Shown: positions 9,870 to 21,290, counted from the stretch's first letter. The stretch: DNA of 64,000 nt from Liolophura sinensis (GCF_032854445.1 NC_088307.1:6646017-6710016); one strand, 5' to 3'. Numbers and translations: made by a program. Notes: generated from the sequence alone by a model not told the origin.

Positions 9870-10650
9870 AGTAGTATATAATATTGCGAACGTGACTTAT
9901 TGAGGAGGTGGAGGAGGCGGAATTGGGGAGGTGGAGGTCGTGGAGTCCGCGTGACGTCACCAGCGTGCTTCGTTGACGTCCGCGTTGACTAACCAATGAG
10001 CGAGAAGGAAGCAACCATTTGTCGTGCCAAAGCTGAACGTTGGCTTGCAAAGTTGGGTTGAGTAACTCCTTCAGCTCCAAGTCGCGCCAAAACTGACAAA
10101 TAGGTGAGCTCTATTCGCGCCGAAACTGACCAGTGGGGTGATCGCCTGATTTTGGCGCCTGAATTTCGTTGACGTTCGCGCTGACGGGCCGCGATGCGTC
10201 GTCCAATGACCGAGGAGGATGAGGGGGCCGTGGTCGAGAAGGGAGCAAAATAACATTGTATATTGTAAAATTTTATAGTATTGTATAGTATAACATTGTA
10301 TAGTATAACATTGCAACAGTTTGTATAGTATTACTGACATCGATTTTGACAACAGGTATATTCCTGTATAATATTTTTGCGGGACGATCTGCGTGACGTC
10401 ACCAGCGTGTTTCGTTGACGTCCGCGTCAACTGACCAATGAGCGAGAAGGGAGCAAAAAGTCGGCTTGTAAAGTTGAGTTGAGCAGCTCCAACAGCTCCT
10501 AGTCGCGCCAAAACTGACCAATGGATGAGCTCCATTCCGCACCAAAACTAACCAATGGGTGAGCACCATTCGCACCAAAACTTACCAATGGGGTGCTCGG
10601 GCGGTATGGCACCTGAATTTCGTTGACGTTCGTGCTGACAGGATAAAAAG
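9870..10650 (+). repeat. Left terminal inverted repeat of Polinton B
   Basis: It matches the reverse complement of 25,279-25,834. Outer words are GTAGTATATAAT and TTGCGAACGTG; inner end words are GAATTTCG and GGATAAAA. The left repeat is longer because its core (TGACGTCACCAGCGTG to CGCGCCAAAACTGAC) occurs twice, at about 9,950-10,100 and 10,390-10,520, with an AT-rich insertion between them (10,255-10,385). That insertion contains a piece of the 11.2-12.9 kb repeat family (GACATCGATTTTGACAACAG). Confidence 0.85.
9952..10650 (+). promoter_or_regulatory. Polinton B left promoter: CRE, CCAAT, E2F-like sites and TATA
   Basis: Perfect CRE/ATF palindromes TGACGTCA lie at 9,952-9,959 and 10,394-10,401. 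CCAATGAGCG or ACCAATGG boxes occur near 9,992, 10,203, 10,434, 10,517, 10,551 and 10,584. CGCGCCAAAA (complement of the E2F-like TTTTGGCGCG) occurs near 10,083 and 10,503. The repeat ends with GGATAAAAAG at 10,641-10,650, about 85 bp before the ATG of the zinc-finger gene. The layout recalls adenovirus early promoters. Binding is inferred from consensus only. Confidence 0.6.
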
Positions 10651-10733
10651 AAGAAGGTGTGTCAAGAGAGTGACGCTTATTCCGACTAGACAACACCAGA
10701 CCACGTTTACCAGGAGAGTACGACGCTACCATC

Positions 10734-11131
10734 ATGGATTACGGAGAAGGAGGAGAAGGACAGGGGAAGTTTACCTGCGGCAAGTGTGCCAGGCGGTTTT
10801 CCCGGCGGGACGCCTGGCTGCGCCATGAACAGACGCAGCACGCCGAGGCGGAGAGGTCACAGTTTACCAGCGGTACGTGCGCCAGGCACTTTTCTCGGTG
10901 GGACAACTGGCTGCGTCATGAAAGGACACACCACGCACTGAGGCATGAAGAACCGCAGCACGCCGAGGGGAGAGGTCCACGTGCCTGACCTGCGGGCGGA
11001 CGTTTCCCCGCCGGACCATTTGGTCCATTTGGAAAAAAAACAACGAATGGGTGTACATATGCCAAGAGTGTGACAAGACCTTTAACAGGTTATGGGATTG
11101 GCGTGTCCATCAACGTGCTGAACACGGAAAG
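10734..11131 (+). pseudogene. C2H2 zinc-finger gene at the left end of Polinton B, fossil
   Basis: The start at 10,734 (ACCATCATGG context) follows the TATA-like box of the terminal repeat. Three finger units are visible: CGKCARRFSRRDAWLRHEQT with a final His, a second similar unit near 10,866-10,935, and YICQECDKTFNRLWDWRVH near 11,055-11,120. The last finger resembles one inside polymerase B at about 14,545-14,610. A donor-like AAAG/GTAAGT lies at 11,128-11,137. The likely role is DNA binding or regulation by the element; no host function is implied. The gene is part of a broken element. Confidence 0.65.
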
Positions 11132-11215
11132 GTAAGTCACCCACCCACAACACGTTGTTTGGTAAAAGCCGAACGGCTACGCAGTGATGACCCCGTCTAG
11201 TGCGGACGCATTATT

Positions 11216-12880
11216 TCCAAAAAAAGGACTTTCTCAGTTGGTATAGCCGAACACTCGCTGTAGTATAAACACATGCTGTATTTCGTACCATGAATGGTTC
11301 AATTTTCGGTAGATCTAGATTTTGAGATTTACTGGTGAACTGCTTTCGCAGTGGCACAGCGAGTGTTACATAACCGTATGCCTCCAAGTTATAATCTTAT
11401 TTTTTTACCTATATGTTTCCTAACATGTTTCTGTGCTCATATTCTCTGGATTTGGTGTTTTTTATGTAAAATTGAATAAAACAATAATTATTGGACATCA
11501 TAGATGGCGATGTAGGGCTCATCTATGCCCACTTGCCATCATGCTCGCTAGGCAATTACCCGCCGCTATTCGCTTCTGCACATACAGGAAAAAGTATGAC
11601 TGCCGTTACCAGTAGATAGTTGTGTGACATGATAAGCTGTTCTATAAGACAATCCAGAAGCTAAAGACCACATGAAGAAATTCGTCCCGCAAAAATATTA
11701 CACAGGAATATGCCTGTTGTCAAATGAATGTCAGCGAAAGTGTATTCTTTGGATTTGTGTCATTTTCAGCGTTGTGGATAGCCTAGGTGTTTTTGCAGAA
11801 CTCATGTGATGCTTTTTGTACAACATAACGCTAGACATGAAGGCCGTCGACTAAAATTGACATACTTATAATACGATCATGCAGTATAAACACATGCCGT
11901 ATTTCGTACAGAGAATTTCAAGTGGAATAACTCTGGGCCGCTTGTTGACACAGCTATAGGCGGGAACAGTCTCGGCACTGTATGGCTAATCGAAGCCCAC
12001 CTGTTTAAACGGATTGATGTAAAATTGAATAAAGCAATAATTGTTGGGACATCGCTGATAGCGCTTTAGGTCTTTTTTAAGCCCACTTGCCATCATGCTC
12101 GCTAGGTCATCGCCCTTTGCTGTTCGCTTCTGCACAAACATGAAAAGGTATGACTGCCGATACCAACAGATAATTGTGTGACGTGAAAAGCTGTTCTATA
12201 AGACAATCCAGAAGCTAGAGACCACATGATTTGCCTGGTTGCAAACAGGGTGGGTGAAGAAATTCGTCTCGCAAAAAAAAATATTACATAGGACAATGCC
12301 TGTTGTCAAATCGATGTCAGCGATAGTGTATTCGTTGGATTTGTGTCATTTTCAGCTGTCCAGTTTCGTACTATGAATGGTCCAATTTTCGATACTTGTG
12401 ATTAACTGGTGAACTGCTTGCGCAGTGGCACAACGAGTGTTACCTAACCGTATGCTTCCAAGTAATAAGCTTATTTTTTGACCTATATGTTACCTAACAC
12501 GTTTCTGTGGTCATATTCTCTTGATTTGGTGGCTTTTTATGTAAAATTTAAGAAAATAATTATTATAGATGGCGCTGTGTGGCTCCTCTAAGCCCACATG
12601 TTTAAAGATAGCCTAGGTGTTTTTGCAGAACTCAGTTGATGTTTTTTGCACAACGTAACGATGGACCTGAAGGCCGTCGACTAAAACTGACGTATTTATC
12701 ATACGATGCAGTATAAACCCATACTGTATTTCTTACATCAGAATCAGCAATACCTTTTTCTGAGAGAGAATTTCAGGGGGGAATAACTCTGGGCCGCTTG
12801 TTGACACGCCTATAGACAAGGACCAGCCTTTGGAGCTGTATGGCTCATCTAAATCCACATGTTTAAACGGAATGTGACTC
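11216..12880 (+). repeat. Two tandem copies of a Polinton-associated noncoding repeat
   Basis: Four blocks recur in order. The first has CAGTGGCACAGCGAGTGTTAC (11,350 and 12,422). The second has GTAAAATTGAATAAA (11,466 and 12,009). The third has GCCATCATGCTCGCTAGG (11,533 and 12,088) and runs to AATTCGTCCCGCAAAAA. The fourth has AAGGCCGTCGACTAAAA and GGCCGCTTGTTGACA (11,840-11,950 and 12,672-12,810). Each copy is roughly 830-870 bp. Inverted counterparts lie at 5.2-6.3 kb. No coding capacity is seen. It sits between the zinc-finger gene and polymerase B. Confidence 0.75.
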
Positions 12881-12892
12881 TGCTGTAGTTAT

Positions 12893-13495
12893 ATTCTACT
12901 CTACTATACTTATACTCTACTCTACGATACTATGGCTATACTATGCGATACTATAGCTCCACTAGTGAGTATTGTGTATATAACATAAACCGTTCACACG
13001 CCGTAATATTATTGGTCCCGTAGACCTCGTATTTTCCAATGATAGATATGTAGCCGATAAGATAGCTGTCTTTTTTCTGCACTGTCCAGCAGTATTATAA
13101 GCCAGTATCAAGCTCTGGATATCTGTCTGATGATATCCTCTTCTGGGGTCTCCCCCGACAGGGAATCTGGCAAGCCTCCCGCCTGGCCGTGAAAAAACCC
13201 CCATAAAATCAATAACGTCATCGGCAAGCCTCACGGACGTTGGCTGACACAGTGTTCCTGGGGTGCCGCAGCTTCACACGCCCCAAACCTTTCACACCCA
13301 GTCACCGTGCTATCCGACCGCAATAATCCCCAACTGTAGTTTCACCATAGTAAAGCTGTACAATAGTATAATTATCCTCTAGTGAAGTTAACCTCTACGA
13401 TAATTAGCCTCTACTCTACTCTACAATAGTTACCCCTCTACTATAGTTATCCTCTATTGTAGTTAACCTCTACTCTAGACTCTACTTAGGCTATT
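12893..13495. repeat. Polymerase-side border: TAG-rich tracts and inverted match to copy A
   Basis: CTACTCTACTATAC-type low-complexity tracts lie at 12,893-12,975 and 13,340-13,490. The stretch at 13,205-13,330 is the reverse complement of 3,361-3,480. The stretch at 12,976-13,204 has no match in the window, and its minus-strand open frame (12,962-13,234) has no recognisable family. Confidence 0.65.
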
Positions 13496-13499
13496 ATTC

Positions 13500-16400
13500 G
13501 ACACGCTTCTGTGTTACAAAGATCCGCTTTTCCAACCACAACCACCACCACCACCGCAAACAAAGACAGCTCGAGTGGAGCAAGTCTAGAGGCGGAGGAG
13601 TCGTTCAAAGAAAAGTGGGGGATCCCGGCGAGCCAGTTCCAACCCGACCCAACCCAACCCATCCCCACAATGATCTCTTACCTAGCGGTGAGAGTGATTT
13701 GCGGGAGTTGTATCGGCAGCATTGGCGGTCGATCCGGACCTATTTTCATCGCGACAAACCGGTACGAGACTGTTACAATTACCGGCTTAGCGATCTTGGA
13801 GCAATCCCCATCTATCTGGACGCGATTTATGAGGACCAGCCGACCGGATTCACCGTCAACTATATCTTTGGGTATATCCTGCGCCACAAGGAGACGGGGC
13901 AGGTGCGTTATTATTACCCAAGCACCAACAACGCCCGGGTACTCGACGCGCTGTACCGCGTGGCGAGTCGGGCTGATCTGCGTGAACTTATCACCCAGCA
14001 TCTCCCCACCCAATATCCACTCGCCTGGGCGCCAAAACAACGGCCCGATACGAAATGGGTCGTGGACCTCCTCAGCAACGTGTTTTTTGTGCACAAACTT
14101 CACCATCAACCCATCGGTGAGGGTGGGATAGCGTTGCCGCCTTACCTGGCGGAGAACAAGGGGCTGCACAGGTTGGTGGGGGGAGCTAATGGACCTTACA
14201 GGAACTATTTGTGCTTGTCTAGATGCCTGGCCTTTCATCTGGACCAGGCTAACCCCATAAATTGCGAACACCACGCTCGCCTTTACCACAGCATGTATCT
14301 GGAGGCGGCGGAGATGGAGCCGAGGCATCTCCGCGGGTACCTTTCAGTGCGCTGGACACGGTGAAAAGCCTGTTTAACGTGAACATCCATGTATACCAGC
14401 TCGTCCGTATGGACAAGTCGTACTCGGCGCAACTCATCCATCGCAGTGCAGAGCGCTATACTTCACCCACCATGCGGTTAAACCTGTACAATCGGCATTT
14501 CAGCTACATCAAGGACATGAGCCGTTACGCCCAGTCGTTCACCTGTCAAGTGTGTTGTAAGAGATTTAATACGCTATGGAAATTACGACGGCACGGTCAA
14601 ACGTGCACCGACGCCGTTCGCCGAAAGTACCCAGGGTGGTGTATTCCGCAATCAACCCACGAACTTTTGGCGGGCATGGGTATTTACCTCCGGGAAGATG
14701 ATGACGGATATTCCCTTACCGAGCGTGTTACGACTTCGAAGCTTACTTGGCCCGTATGGACGAAGCAATGACCGGCTCAACAGAATGGACGTCCCAACAC
14801 ATCCCCATGAGTGTCAGCGTGAACTCCAATGTACCGGACTACGACCAGCCCGTGTGCTTCATCTCTACCGACGATCCCACGCGCTCGTCGAGCGGATGAT
14901 GGCTTACCCCAATACTATCAGCGAGAACAGTAGCGCCTATTTCACCGAGCGTTATGCCTACATCCTGGACGAGTTAGACGAACACCTCGATCCCAACGAT
15001 ACCAAACCGTTTTACACTCGGCTGGTGCGGGACAAATTCGCCGTCGTCGTCTTCAACTCAGGTAACTACCACCTGAACTTGATCCACCAACAGCTTTACC
15101 TCCACCTGGTCAAGGCCGGTGATTTGGAGTACGTTATTAAGCGTAACAATAACCACATAGCCCTCGCCACGCCGCAGCTGAAATTTCTGGACATTCGAAA
15201 TTACCTGGCCCCTAATTACAGTTACGACAAGTGGGTGAAAGCCTAAGACTGTCGCGTCACCAAAGGGAAATTTTGTTACAGCTACATAGACTCCCTCGCC
15301 CGTCTTGAGGAAACGGCACTTCCACCCCGCCACGCTTTCTATAACGATCTGACCCACCAGCCGTGCACGGACGCCGAGTAGAAGGCCCTGCAGGAGGTGT
15401 GGAGGAAGCACGGCATGCGTACCGTAAAACAACCTGGACGTGATCCCCTTCATGGAGGCGGCCGAAAAGATGGCGGTGTTCTACCCAAACTATGCACGTC
15501 GACTTCTTCAAAGACTGTATTAGCAAACCAGGGCTCACCCTCCGCTACTTGTTTCATGATTTTCGCTCCGTATTCACCCTCGCTGGTGAGAAAGACAAAG
15601 ACATGCACGACTGCTTTAAGAAAACATCGTGGGTGGGCCAAGCATCATCTTTCATCGGTACCACGAAGGAGGCGTGACCGTAATACGGGGAGGTAAGCTC
15701 TGTCAGCGGATCGTTGGGTTCGATGCAAACGCGTTGTACTTGGCCAGACTTGCCTCACCCATGCCCTACATCCTATGGCGACGTGACGTGGAGACGTTCG
15801 CCCCCTCCGGCACCGCCCACGCGTCTGGCTGAAAAGTGGCTGGACTGGCAGTCGCACCAGCTGGGGGTACCCATCCGCCCACCGGCTGAACTATACGAGA
15901 AGTGGGTCGGTGATCGACAACTCCCCGTAGACGGGTTTGCCCAATTCGACGGACGTCCCACCATCTTACAGTTGCTACGGTTGCGCCGGGAAGTAGTCGC
16001 GAACGAAGCCCACATCCGCTCCCAGGGCTACGAGTTGGTTTCCATATGGGAGTGCGAGTTTCTTCGCCTGCGGACCCGGCCTTGCGCGCCTTCCTGCAAG
16101 GGTACGGCTTACCCCCGACAGCCCAAGACGCAGGCTCAGCTGGTAGAGGCTGTCGTCCAAGATCGGTTGTTTGGCTTCGTCGAATGCGACATCCACGTGC
16201 CGGAGCATCTCAAAGCGGACTTTGCAGAAAGTCCACCCATCTTTCAAAACATCGATGTCAGCCGGGAGGACATAGGCCCCACCATGGCAGAGTCTGCGGA
16301 GGTAAATGACATCATGCCCGGTTCCAGGCGTATGCTGATCGGGAGTATGTTCGGTACGGAAATTCTGCTGGCCACACCCTTGATCAATGATCTTATCGAG

Positions 16401-16931
16401 GAAAAGATGAAGTTGTTGGGAAATTCCGGCTATGGCAAAGCCGTGACAAACCAAAACCGGCATGCGGATGTGAAAGTCTGTGAACTGACGAAGACGCGGA
16501 AGTTACTGGAGAGTGTACGGTGCCGTATCGTCGACCCAATCGATGACGACACCTTCAAAGTGGTGAGCAGCAAGAGAACCATTCGTTACAACCTACCCTT
16601 GCAAATAGGATGTACGCTGGGGCTCTTCAAAGTCGAGTGGACTGGTGATGCTATCGTCAGTTTGTGTTCGAAGACCTACTATTGCTACGACGGGGAGGCA
16701 GACGGTAAAGACAAGGTCTCCTGCAAAGGCGTTAGCACTCGGGGTGTGGACAAGGACTTGTACCTCTCCGTGTTGAGCGATCACCAAACCGCGAGTGGTG
16801 TGATCAACGGGATGCGTACCAGAGGGAACAGCATGTTTTCCTACACCCAAACGAAAGACTCTTTTACTTATTTCTCCGCAAAGCGGAAAGTACTCCCGGA
16901 CGGTGTGAGCACCACCTACCTGGATGTTTGA
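13500..16931 (+). pseudogene. Protein-primed DNA polymerase B (Polinton copy B), fossil
   Basis: This is the replicative polymerase of the element. Visible family marks in order are an N-terminal region near 13,620-14,340; a C2H2-like unit FTCQVCCKRFNTLWKLRRH near 14,540-14,600; EYVIKRNNNHIALATPQLKF near 15,128-15,190; the catalytic-Asp region IVGFDANALYLARLASPMP near 15,710-15,765; GFVECDIHVPEHLKADF near 16,173-16,225; and KLLGNSGYGKAVTNQNRH (family B motif) near 16,410-16,465. The C-terminal part to 16,931 is open and long (405 residues in one frame). The gene is broken in several places. Minus-strand open frames across it are shadows. Confidence 0.9.
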
Positions 16932-16980
16932 CCGGACGGTTATAAACCCTGCCCCTTCTAATGTGTTGTCGTAGAAGACT

Positions 16981-17038
16981 AATAAAAAAGTCAAAACACC
17001 ACGGTATGCAAGTGTCATTCTCTTTATTCAGTTTTATT
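16981..17038. terminator. Convergent polyadenylation signals between polymerase and protease
   Basis: AATAAA on plus at 16,981-16,986 lies 50 bp after the polymerase stop. TTTATT at 17,023-17,028 and 17,033-17,038 gives AATAAA on minus for the capsid-side transcripts. The two gene blocks are tail to tail, as is usual in Polintons. Confidence 0.7.
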
Positions 17039-17049
17039 TCATAACATGT

Positions 17050-17610
17050 CGAACAGGAAATGGAAAAGAACGTTATTTTACAGCCCACGGGCGGGTGGCG
17101 TGATAAAAAAGGGGATCCACCAAACTGGCGAACCACCCAATACCACCATTAAGTCGTTATCGTATATCATGCACGACGTGTCCAACGTATGTACAATAGC
17201 GTCCATAGGACGACCTCGAGCCCGCTGGGTCAAGTAATACACGCAATATTGTCCACACACTGTGTTCAGACTCTGCAGCCACCGATCATTCCATGTCCAG
17301 TGGTGTGTCCTCCGTTTGAGCCAAGCGGTGATTATCGGTGTGGAGAAGTTGGAGTCCGTACGAATTCAAAGTATTCTCCCTGGAGATGATGTGGGTCTGA
17401 CCACATGTCTATAAGGACGGGCTACCCAATGTTGTCCCGGCGAGGGCGGAGGCACGTGTCCTGTGTTGAATGATGCAGGCCCAGGGTGTGTCGGTCACTG
17501 GGTGAGGGGGGTGGTCTCGAGAGTAGACATCCCCCAGCACGGCCTGGGTAAACACGTCTGTCTGTAGGACACGTCGCAATTGCACCGTGTCCATGTTGTT
17601 TTGGATTTTC
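17050..17610 (-). pseudogene. Adenain-like cysteine protease (Polinton maturation protease), fossil
   Basis: The minus strand encodes MCGQYCVYYLTQRARGRPMD near 17,255-17,195, the Cys region of adenovirus-type/Ulp1 proteases (CGxxCVYY...RxRG). Further upstream it encodes MDTVQLRRVLQTDVFTQAV with GDVYSRDHPP near 17,595-17,510, which fits the N-terminus. In Polintons this enzyme is expected to process virion proteins. The gene lies directly downstream of the major capsid gene on the minus strand. It is a broken fossil. Confidence 0.7.
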
Positions 17611-18824
17611 AACCGACGAAGTCACAGAGCACGTTAATGGTTTCCTGCAGTGGTTTGGCAACCGCATCTCCACCCGCAAATCACCTTTTTGCACCAGGCT
17701 CAGTTGGTGATCGTCGTGGAGGTTGGCGTTCCACTCGTCGTGAAACACTTTCACTGTGTTGGTAAAGAAGTTCATGTACGTTCTGATGAAATTCCCGGTC
17801 TCAAAGTCGGGTTGTCAGAAGCTTGGCCTGAATTTGACGTCCGCCGACATGCAAGGCGACGAAGTTTGTGTACAAGTGCTGGAAATGGAACGGGCTTTTA
17901 GCGTAGTCCCATCAAAAGCCGTGTTGCTCACACACTCCACCACTAAACCTATCGGTAAGCTGCCCAGAAATAGGTTTTGTTCGTTGATGAGGGTGTGGCC
18001 TTTGGGTACGGAGAAATACTTGGTCAGCACACGGCAAATAGGGTACTTGGCAGGGGCTTTGGCCCAACGCTTTCAAATGTCCCAGTTGAACACCGCTGGG
18101 CGACTTTGACTTTACGCACAAAGATAAACACCTCCTCCAAGCGGGTATTGTAGCCGGGAGCCTCCTCACCGGACATCAAAGCGTTCCTTCGCCGGGGTGA
18201 GACGGGGATGCGGGCGGTTACGTAGTTCAGCAGGTGACACCCTTGCATTAAGATGTCGCAGTGCAGGCGCCCCAGCATGTCAACCGACCGACTTTGAGCC
18301 GTTAGCTGCAACCCTTCGTCAAACGCCGTGTTGGTCTCATCTGTCGCGTCAAACTTCCCCTGGGGTGTCCATGTACCACAAGGCGGGGGAAAGCTGGGTG
18401 TTCTTGGCCTCTGCGCCGTAAGACAACAACGTCTCCAAGTAGGCACGCACGGGTACATGTTGATGAAGCGGTGATGAGTTTATCGTTCAGGGAGACGTCG
18501 ACCTGTCGCCACAGCGAATGCAGCCACAGGTTAGTCGAAGCTACACTCTTACCGTCCGCCACAACCCCCTCCATCCCCGTCGAGGATTTTCGCCTTCACG
18601 TACAACATGGTGTTGGCCAAGTCCAAGTAAGTGTCACCGTCCGCGTTGGTGATGAGAAATTCCTCGGGCCCCACATCGCTCAGGCTGGCAATGGGACTGT
18701 AGGCATCCCAGCGACTTTCTCGAACGCTGGAGTCGGCAGGGGGTAAGGTCCACACATCAAAGTCATTGCTGACCGACGGACAACATTCGGCTTGGGTGAG
18801 AGCCATGGCGTTAGCTGAAAACAT
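17610..18824 (-). pseudogene. Major capsid protein (double jelly-roll, Polinton), fossil
   Basis: The N-terminal part from 18,824 on minus reads DVWTLPPADSSVRESRWDAY, then SPIASLSDVGPEEFLI and YLDLANTMLYVKAKILDG, the conserved opening of Polinton major capsid proteins. It is followed by NLWLHSLWRQVDVSLNDKLI near 18,545-18,480. A C-terminal piece with LSLVQKGDLRVEMR lies near 17,705-17,660. Length and position agree with the family. The gene is broken in several places. Confidence 0.8.
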
Positions 18825-18989
18825 CCGGTGCGGAGCGGGGTTTGGTGCGTTGAGGTTGGCGGGGAAGGGCGCGTTTTCTGGGCACTACGGGGGAGGTGAG
18901 GACGCGTGGGAGCTGTACGTCTTCTGGGTCCTTTGTGCAGGTGACGAGTGGAAGCGGTGGGTCGAGTCTTTCGTTTTATAGACGTCCCG

Positions 18990-19300
18990 CCTATCCTGCG
19001 CTTGGCGTAGCGACCGGCTTTAACCACCAGCTGTTCCCCCCCCCCCCTCCCCCCCCCCCCTCCAAAGCCTGCTTCACGGGCACTTCCTCGTCCCGCACTT
19101 CACTCACGGCTTTCAGTCCAGTACGTAACGCCGTTTTACCTAGCGCTTTCACAGCCGGCTTTAACAAGGGCTGTGCCATTTTGATGAAACTACCAACCAA
19201 GCCGTGACCGCGCTGTACGACCGCACACCGCCTTGCTTGGTGTAATAGTCGATGTAGGATTGGTACATGGCGGGGTTGTCTACGGCAGCCACTTAAAGGG
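18990..19300 (-). pseudogene. Minor virion protein with GHGL motif (pX-like), fossil
   Basis: The minus strand encodes RGHGLVGSFIKMAQPLLKPA, then VKALGKTALRTGLKAVSEV near 19,215-19,085. Polinton and adintovirus minor virion proteins of the adenovirus pX/pVI kind carry a GHGxG segment and this basic amphipathic stretch. A poly-Gly run follows, encoded by the C tract at 19,027-19,061. The gene lies between the major capsid gene and the penton-like gene. Confidence 0.6.
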
Positions 19301-19348
19301 TAAAGCGCGCCACTGTCGAAATGAAGTGTCAGCACCACTTTACAGCTT

Positions 19349-19933
19349 TCAAATGCGACGGGTTTGACCCGTATCGTCCCTAATATCAATTTCCACCGTC
19401 GAGAAATGCTTGCGCCGCACGGGAATGTATTCCACGTGTTGGAAGGTCTTGGAGATGTACTGCCCGTACTTCCCTTTCGTGGTGACCAGCTGCAGCAGCG
19501 GGGCCAGCGTCTCTCCCACCACATGTGGTTCGACGAGTATAGCGTGGGTATGTGGTCTGTAAATCCTCGGCACCGACAAGCAGCAGATCAGCCGGCTCCA
19601 TGACCCAATCGTCCCGGTAAATTCATGAGCTGCTCCAGACGCGGACTGAACGAGCCACAGTTGTTTCCGAAACCGCAGGGTGTATTTCCGCTGCCTATCA
19701 TCGAAACCGAACGTCACATCACCGGCGTGAGCCTTGAGTAAAGGGATGTGTGTGTAGGTCAACAAGTCGGTCAGGCCGTATGCGCGGTCTTTGGGTGAAG
19801 GGTAATAGTCTGCTGGCAATGTTAGTTTATTTTCAGCGCGGTGGGGGTCCTCTTTGGAGTCTAAGACATACCACACTTCGTCTTGCCGCACGTTGAACCG
19901 GGTCCGGGATACTGTATTTCTACTAACCAACAT
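19349..19933 (-). pseudogene. Penton-like minor capsid protein, fossil
   Basis: One minus-strand frame of 194 residues opens with MLVSRNTVSRTRFNVRQDEV and contains ILVEPHVVGETLAPLLQLV, KYGQYISKTFQHVEYIPV and VEIDIRDDTG. The pattern VGxTxxPLL...YxPV...IxIxDDTG recurs in Polinton proteins proposed as the penton or minor capsid protein. Identification is by motif memory and moderate. It is part of the fossil virion block. Confidence 0.5.
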
Positions 19934-20099
19934 TCCCAGTCACCAGTCAAATGGAAGGGTTGTGGTAGTTGGGTGGGTGAAATGCTTCAAGGTATTGCTG
20001 GGAAGTAGTCGAGCGAGATGTTACTGGGCAGCGTCAAGTAAAACATGTTGGTGAGGTGATCTCCTCCGGGCGGACTGATCGTTTTTCCATCTGGCGTAA

Positions 20100-21050
20100 G
20101 TATTTAATATGGACTCCACTTAAGCAGGGGTACGATGGCTGAGACGGAAGCAGTCCGGGTTGTTGTCTTCCCTCGGGTCGGCGTGGTGTGGTGGCCCTAG
20201 TTTTGTTGGTCTCCGTTTTGTCGGGGGGAGGAGGAGGGGTAGGGGGAGAACTGGCGGGTAGAGACCGTGGTGTAATAGGGGTTGTTTTCGTCGCAAATGG
20301 TGTATCCATCATTTCCCGCACCCAATCACCCCAGCGATCGTGGTGTGATCGCTCGGTGTCGCCCTGGAGCAGAGCAGCCTTTCGCGTAAAGCGACGGGGA
20401 CGCTGTTTAAAATCTGCCCCTCACTTAAACGACTGACAGGTTTGGTGTTGGGCGGGTTCGTCGTCGTCGTCGCTGTTGTCGTCCTTGGGTTGGCGTGGTG
20501 TGGTGGCCGTGGTTTTGTTGGTCGTCGTTTTGGCGGGGGAGGAGGAAGAGGAGGCGGCGGAGGGTGAGAACGGGCGGGTACAGACTGTGGTGTGGTAGGG
20601 GTTTTTTTCGTCTCGACTGGTGTATCCATCTTTTTCCCGCATCCAATCACGCCAGCGATCGTGGTGTGATCGCTCGGTGTCGCCCCAGAATAGAGCAGCC
20701 TTTCGCCGTAAAACGACGGGGACGCTGTCTAAAATCTCCCCCTCACTCAAACGACTGACAGGTTTGGTGTTGGGCGGGTTTGTCGTCGGACTTGGCTGCT
20801 GCGCGGCTTGGTATTGATCTTGAAACGCCCGGTACCGTTCAAGGGTGTGGTGATACCGCTGTATTTTCTCATCGTTCCAGAGAGACGTGTCGTGGAGGAT
20901 CGATGCCATCTCTTGGTCGACCGCGTTGAGGGCTTTCACACTACTAGGCACGGGGTACAGTGAAACGGGGTATGGGGGTGATGGTCGGGTGAGCGTGTCT
21001 AAAAGCCGAGGCTCGACCAAGGCCATTTTCTTGGCGTGCTGCATTACCTC
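20100..21050 (-). pseudogene. Conserved Polinton structural-block protein of unknown role, fossil
   Basis: The minus-strand frame begins MQHAKKMALVEPRLLDTL and carries DQEMASILHDTSLWNDEKI and HHTLERYRAFQDQYQAAQ near 20,905-20,805, then GEILDSVPVVLRRKAALFWG near 20,740-20,680. The EMxxIL...EK...Y...LxRY and SVPxxxRxKA patterns recur in Polinton proteins. The tail is Pro/Thr-rich and internally duplicated. A piece of the same gene is in copy A at 280-550. Confidence 0.55.
20150..20790. repeat. Tandem duplication of about 320 bp inside the Polinton gene
   Basis: ACGACTGACAGGTTTGGTGT recurs at 20,428 and 20,750. The words GGCGTGGTGTGGTGGCC and TTTTGTTGGTC recur at 20,179-20,210 and 20,494-20,522. 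CGATCGTGGTGTGATCGCTC recurs at 20,335 and 20,657. The copies differ at many positions, so the duplication is not recent. Confidence 0.75.
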
Positions 21051-21059
21051 CGACCAGCT

Positions 21060-21290
21060 ATGGCCTTAACGACACTACCGATGAGGGGTGCGGCGGCGGT
21101 GAGGCGGGGACCGAGCAGCAGTGGAAGGAGACCACCACGTTGAACAATCCGTCCTTTCTGATGCAGGGGAACACTTTTCTTGACCTAGGTGCGAAGACCC
21201 GTCTTGTGCCGCTGTAACTTCCCCTTCTGAACCGCCGATAGTGGAACGTTTCGATTTAACACATTTTTGGCACATTCACACAAACACCGA
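21060..21290 (-). pseudogene. Small conserved basic Polinton protein, fossil
   Basis: It corresponds to the piece at 1-300 of copy A (NVLNGNVPLS ... QRGG). The DNA words GTGAATGTGCCAAAAATGTG and CTATCGGCGGTTCAGAAGG, read on minus, match 84-150. It lies between the ATPase and the structural gene on minus. The role in the element is unknown. Confidence 0.6.

Noticed and set aside
13678-14328. Long minus-strand frame opposite polymerase B
   Set aside because: It is a mirror of a coding plus strand in GC-rich sequence, with no family marks; the same holds for minus frames at 15,975-16,463 and 31,601-31,891.
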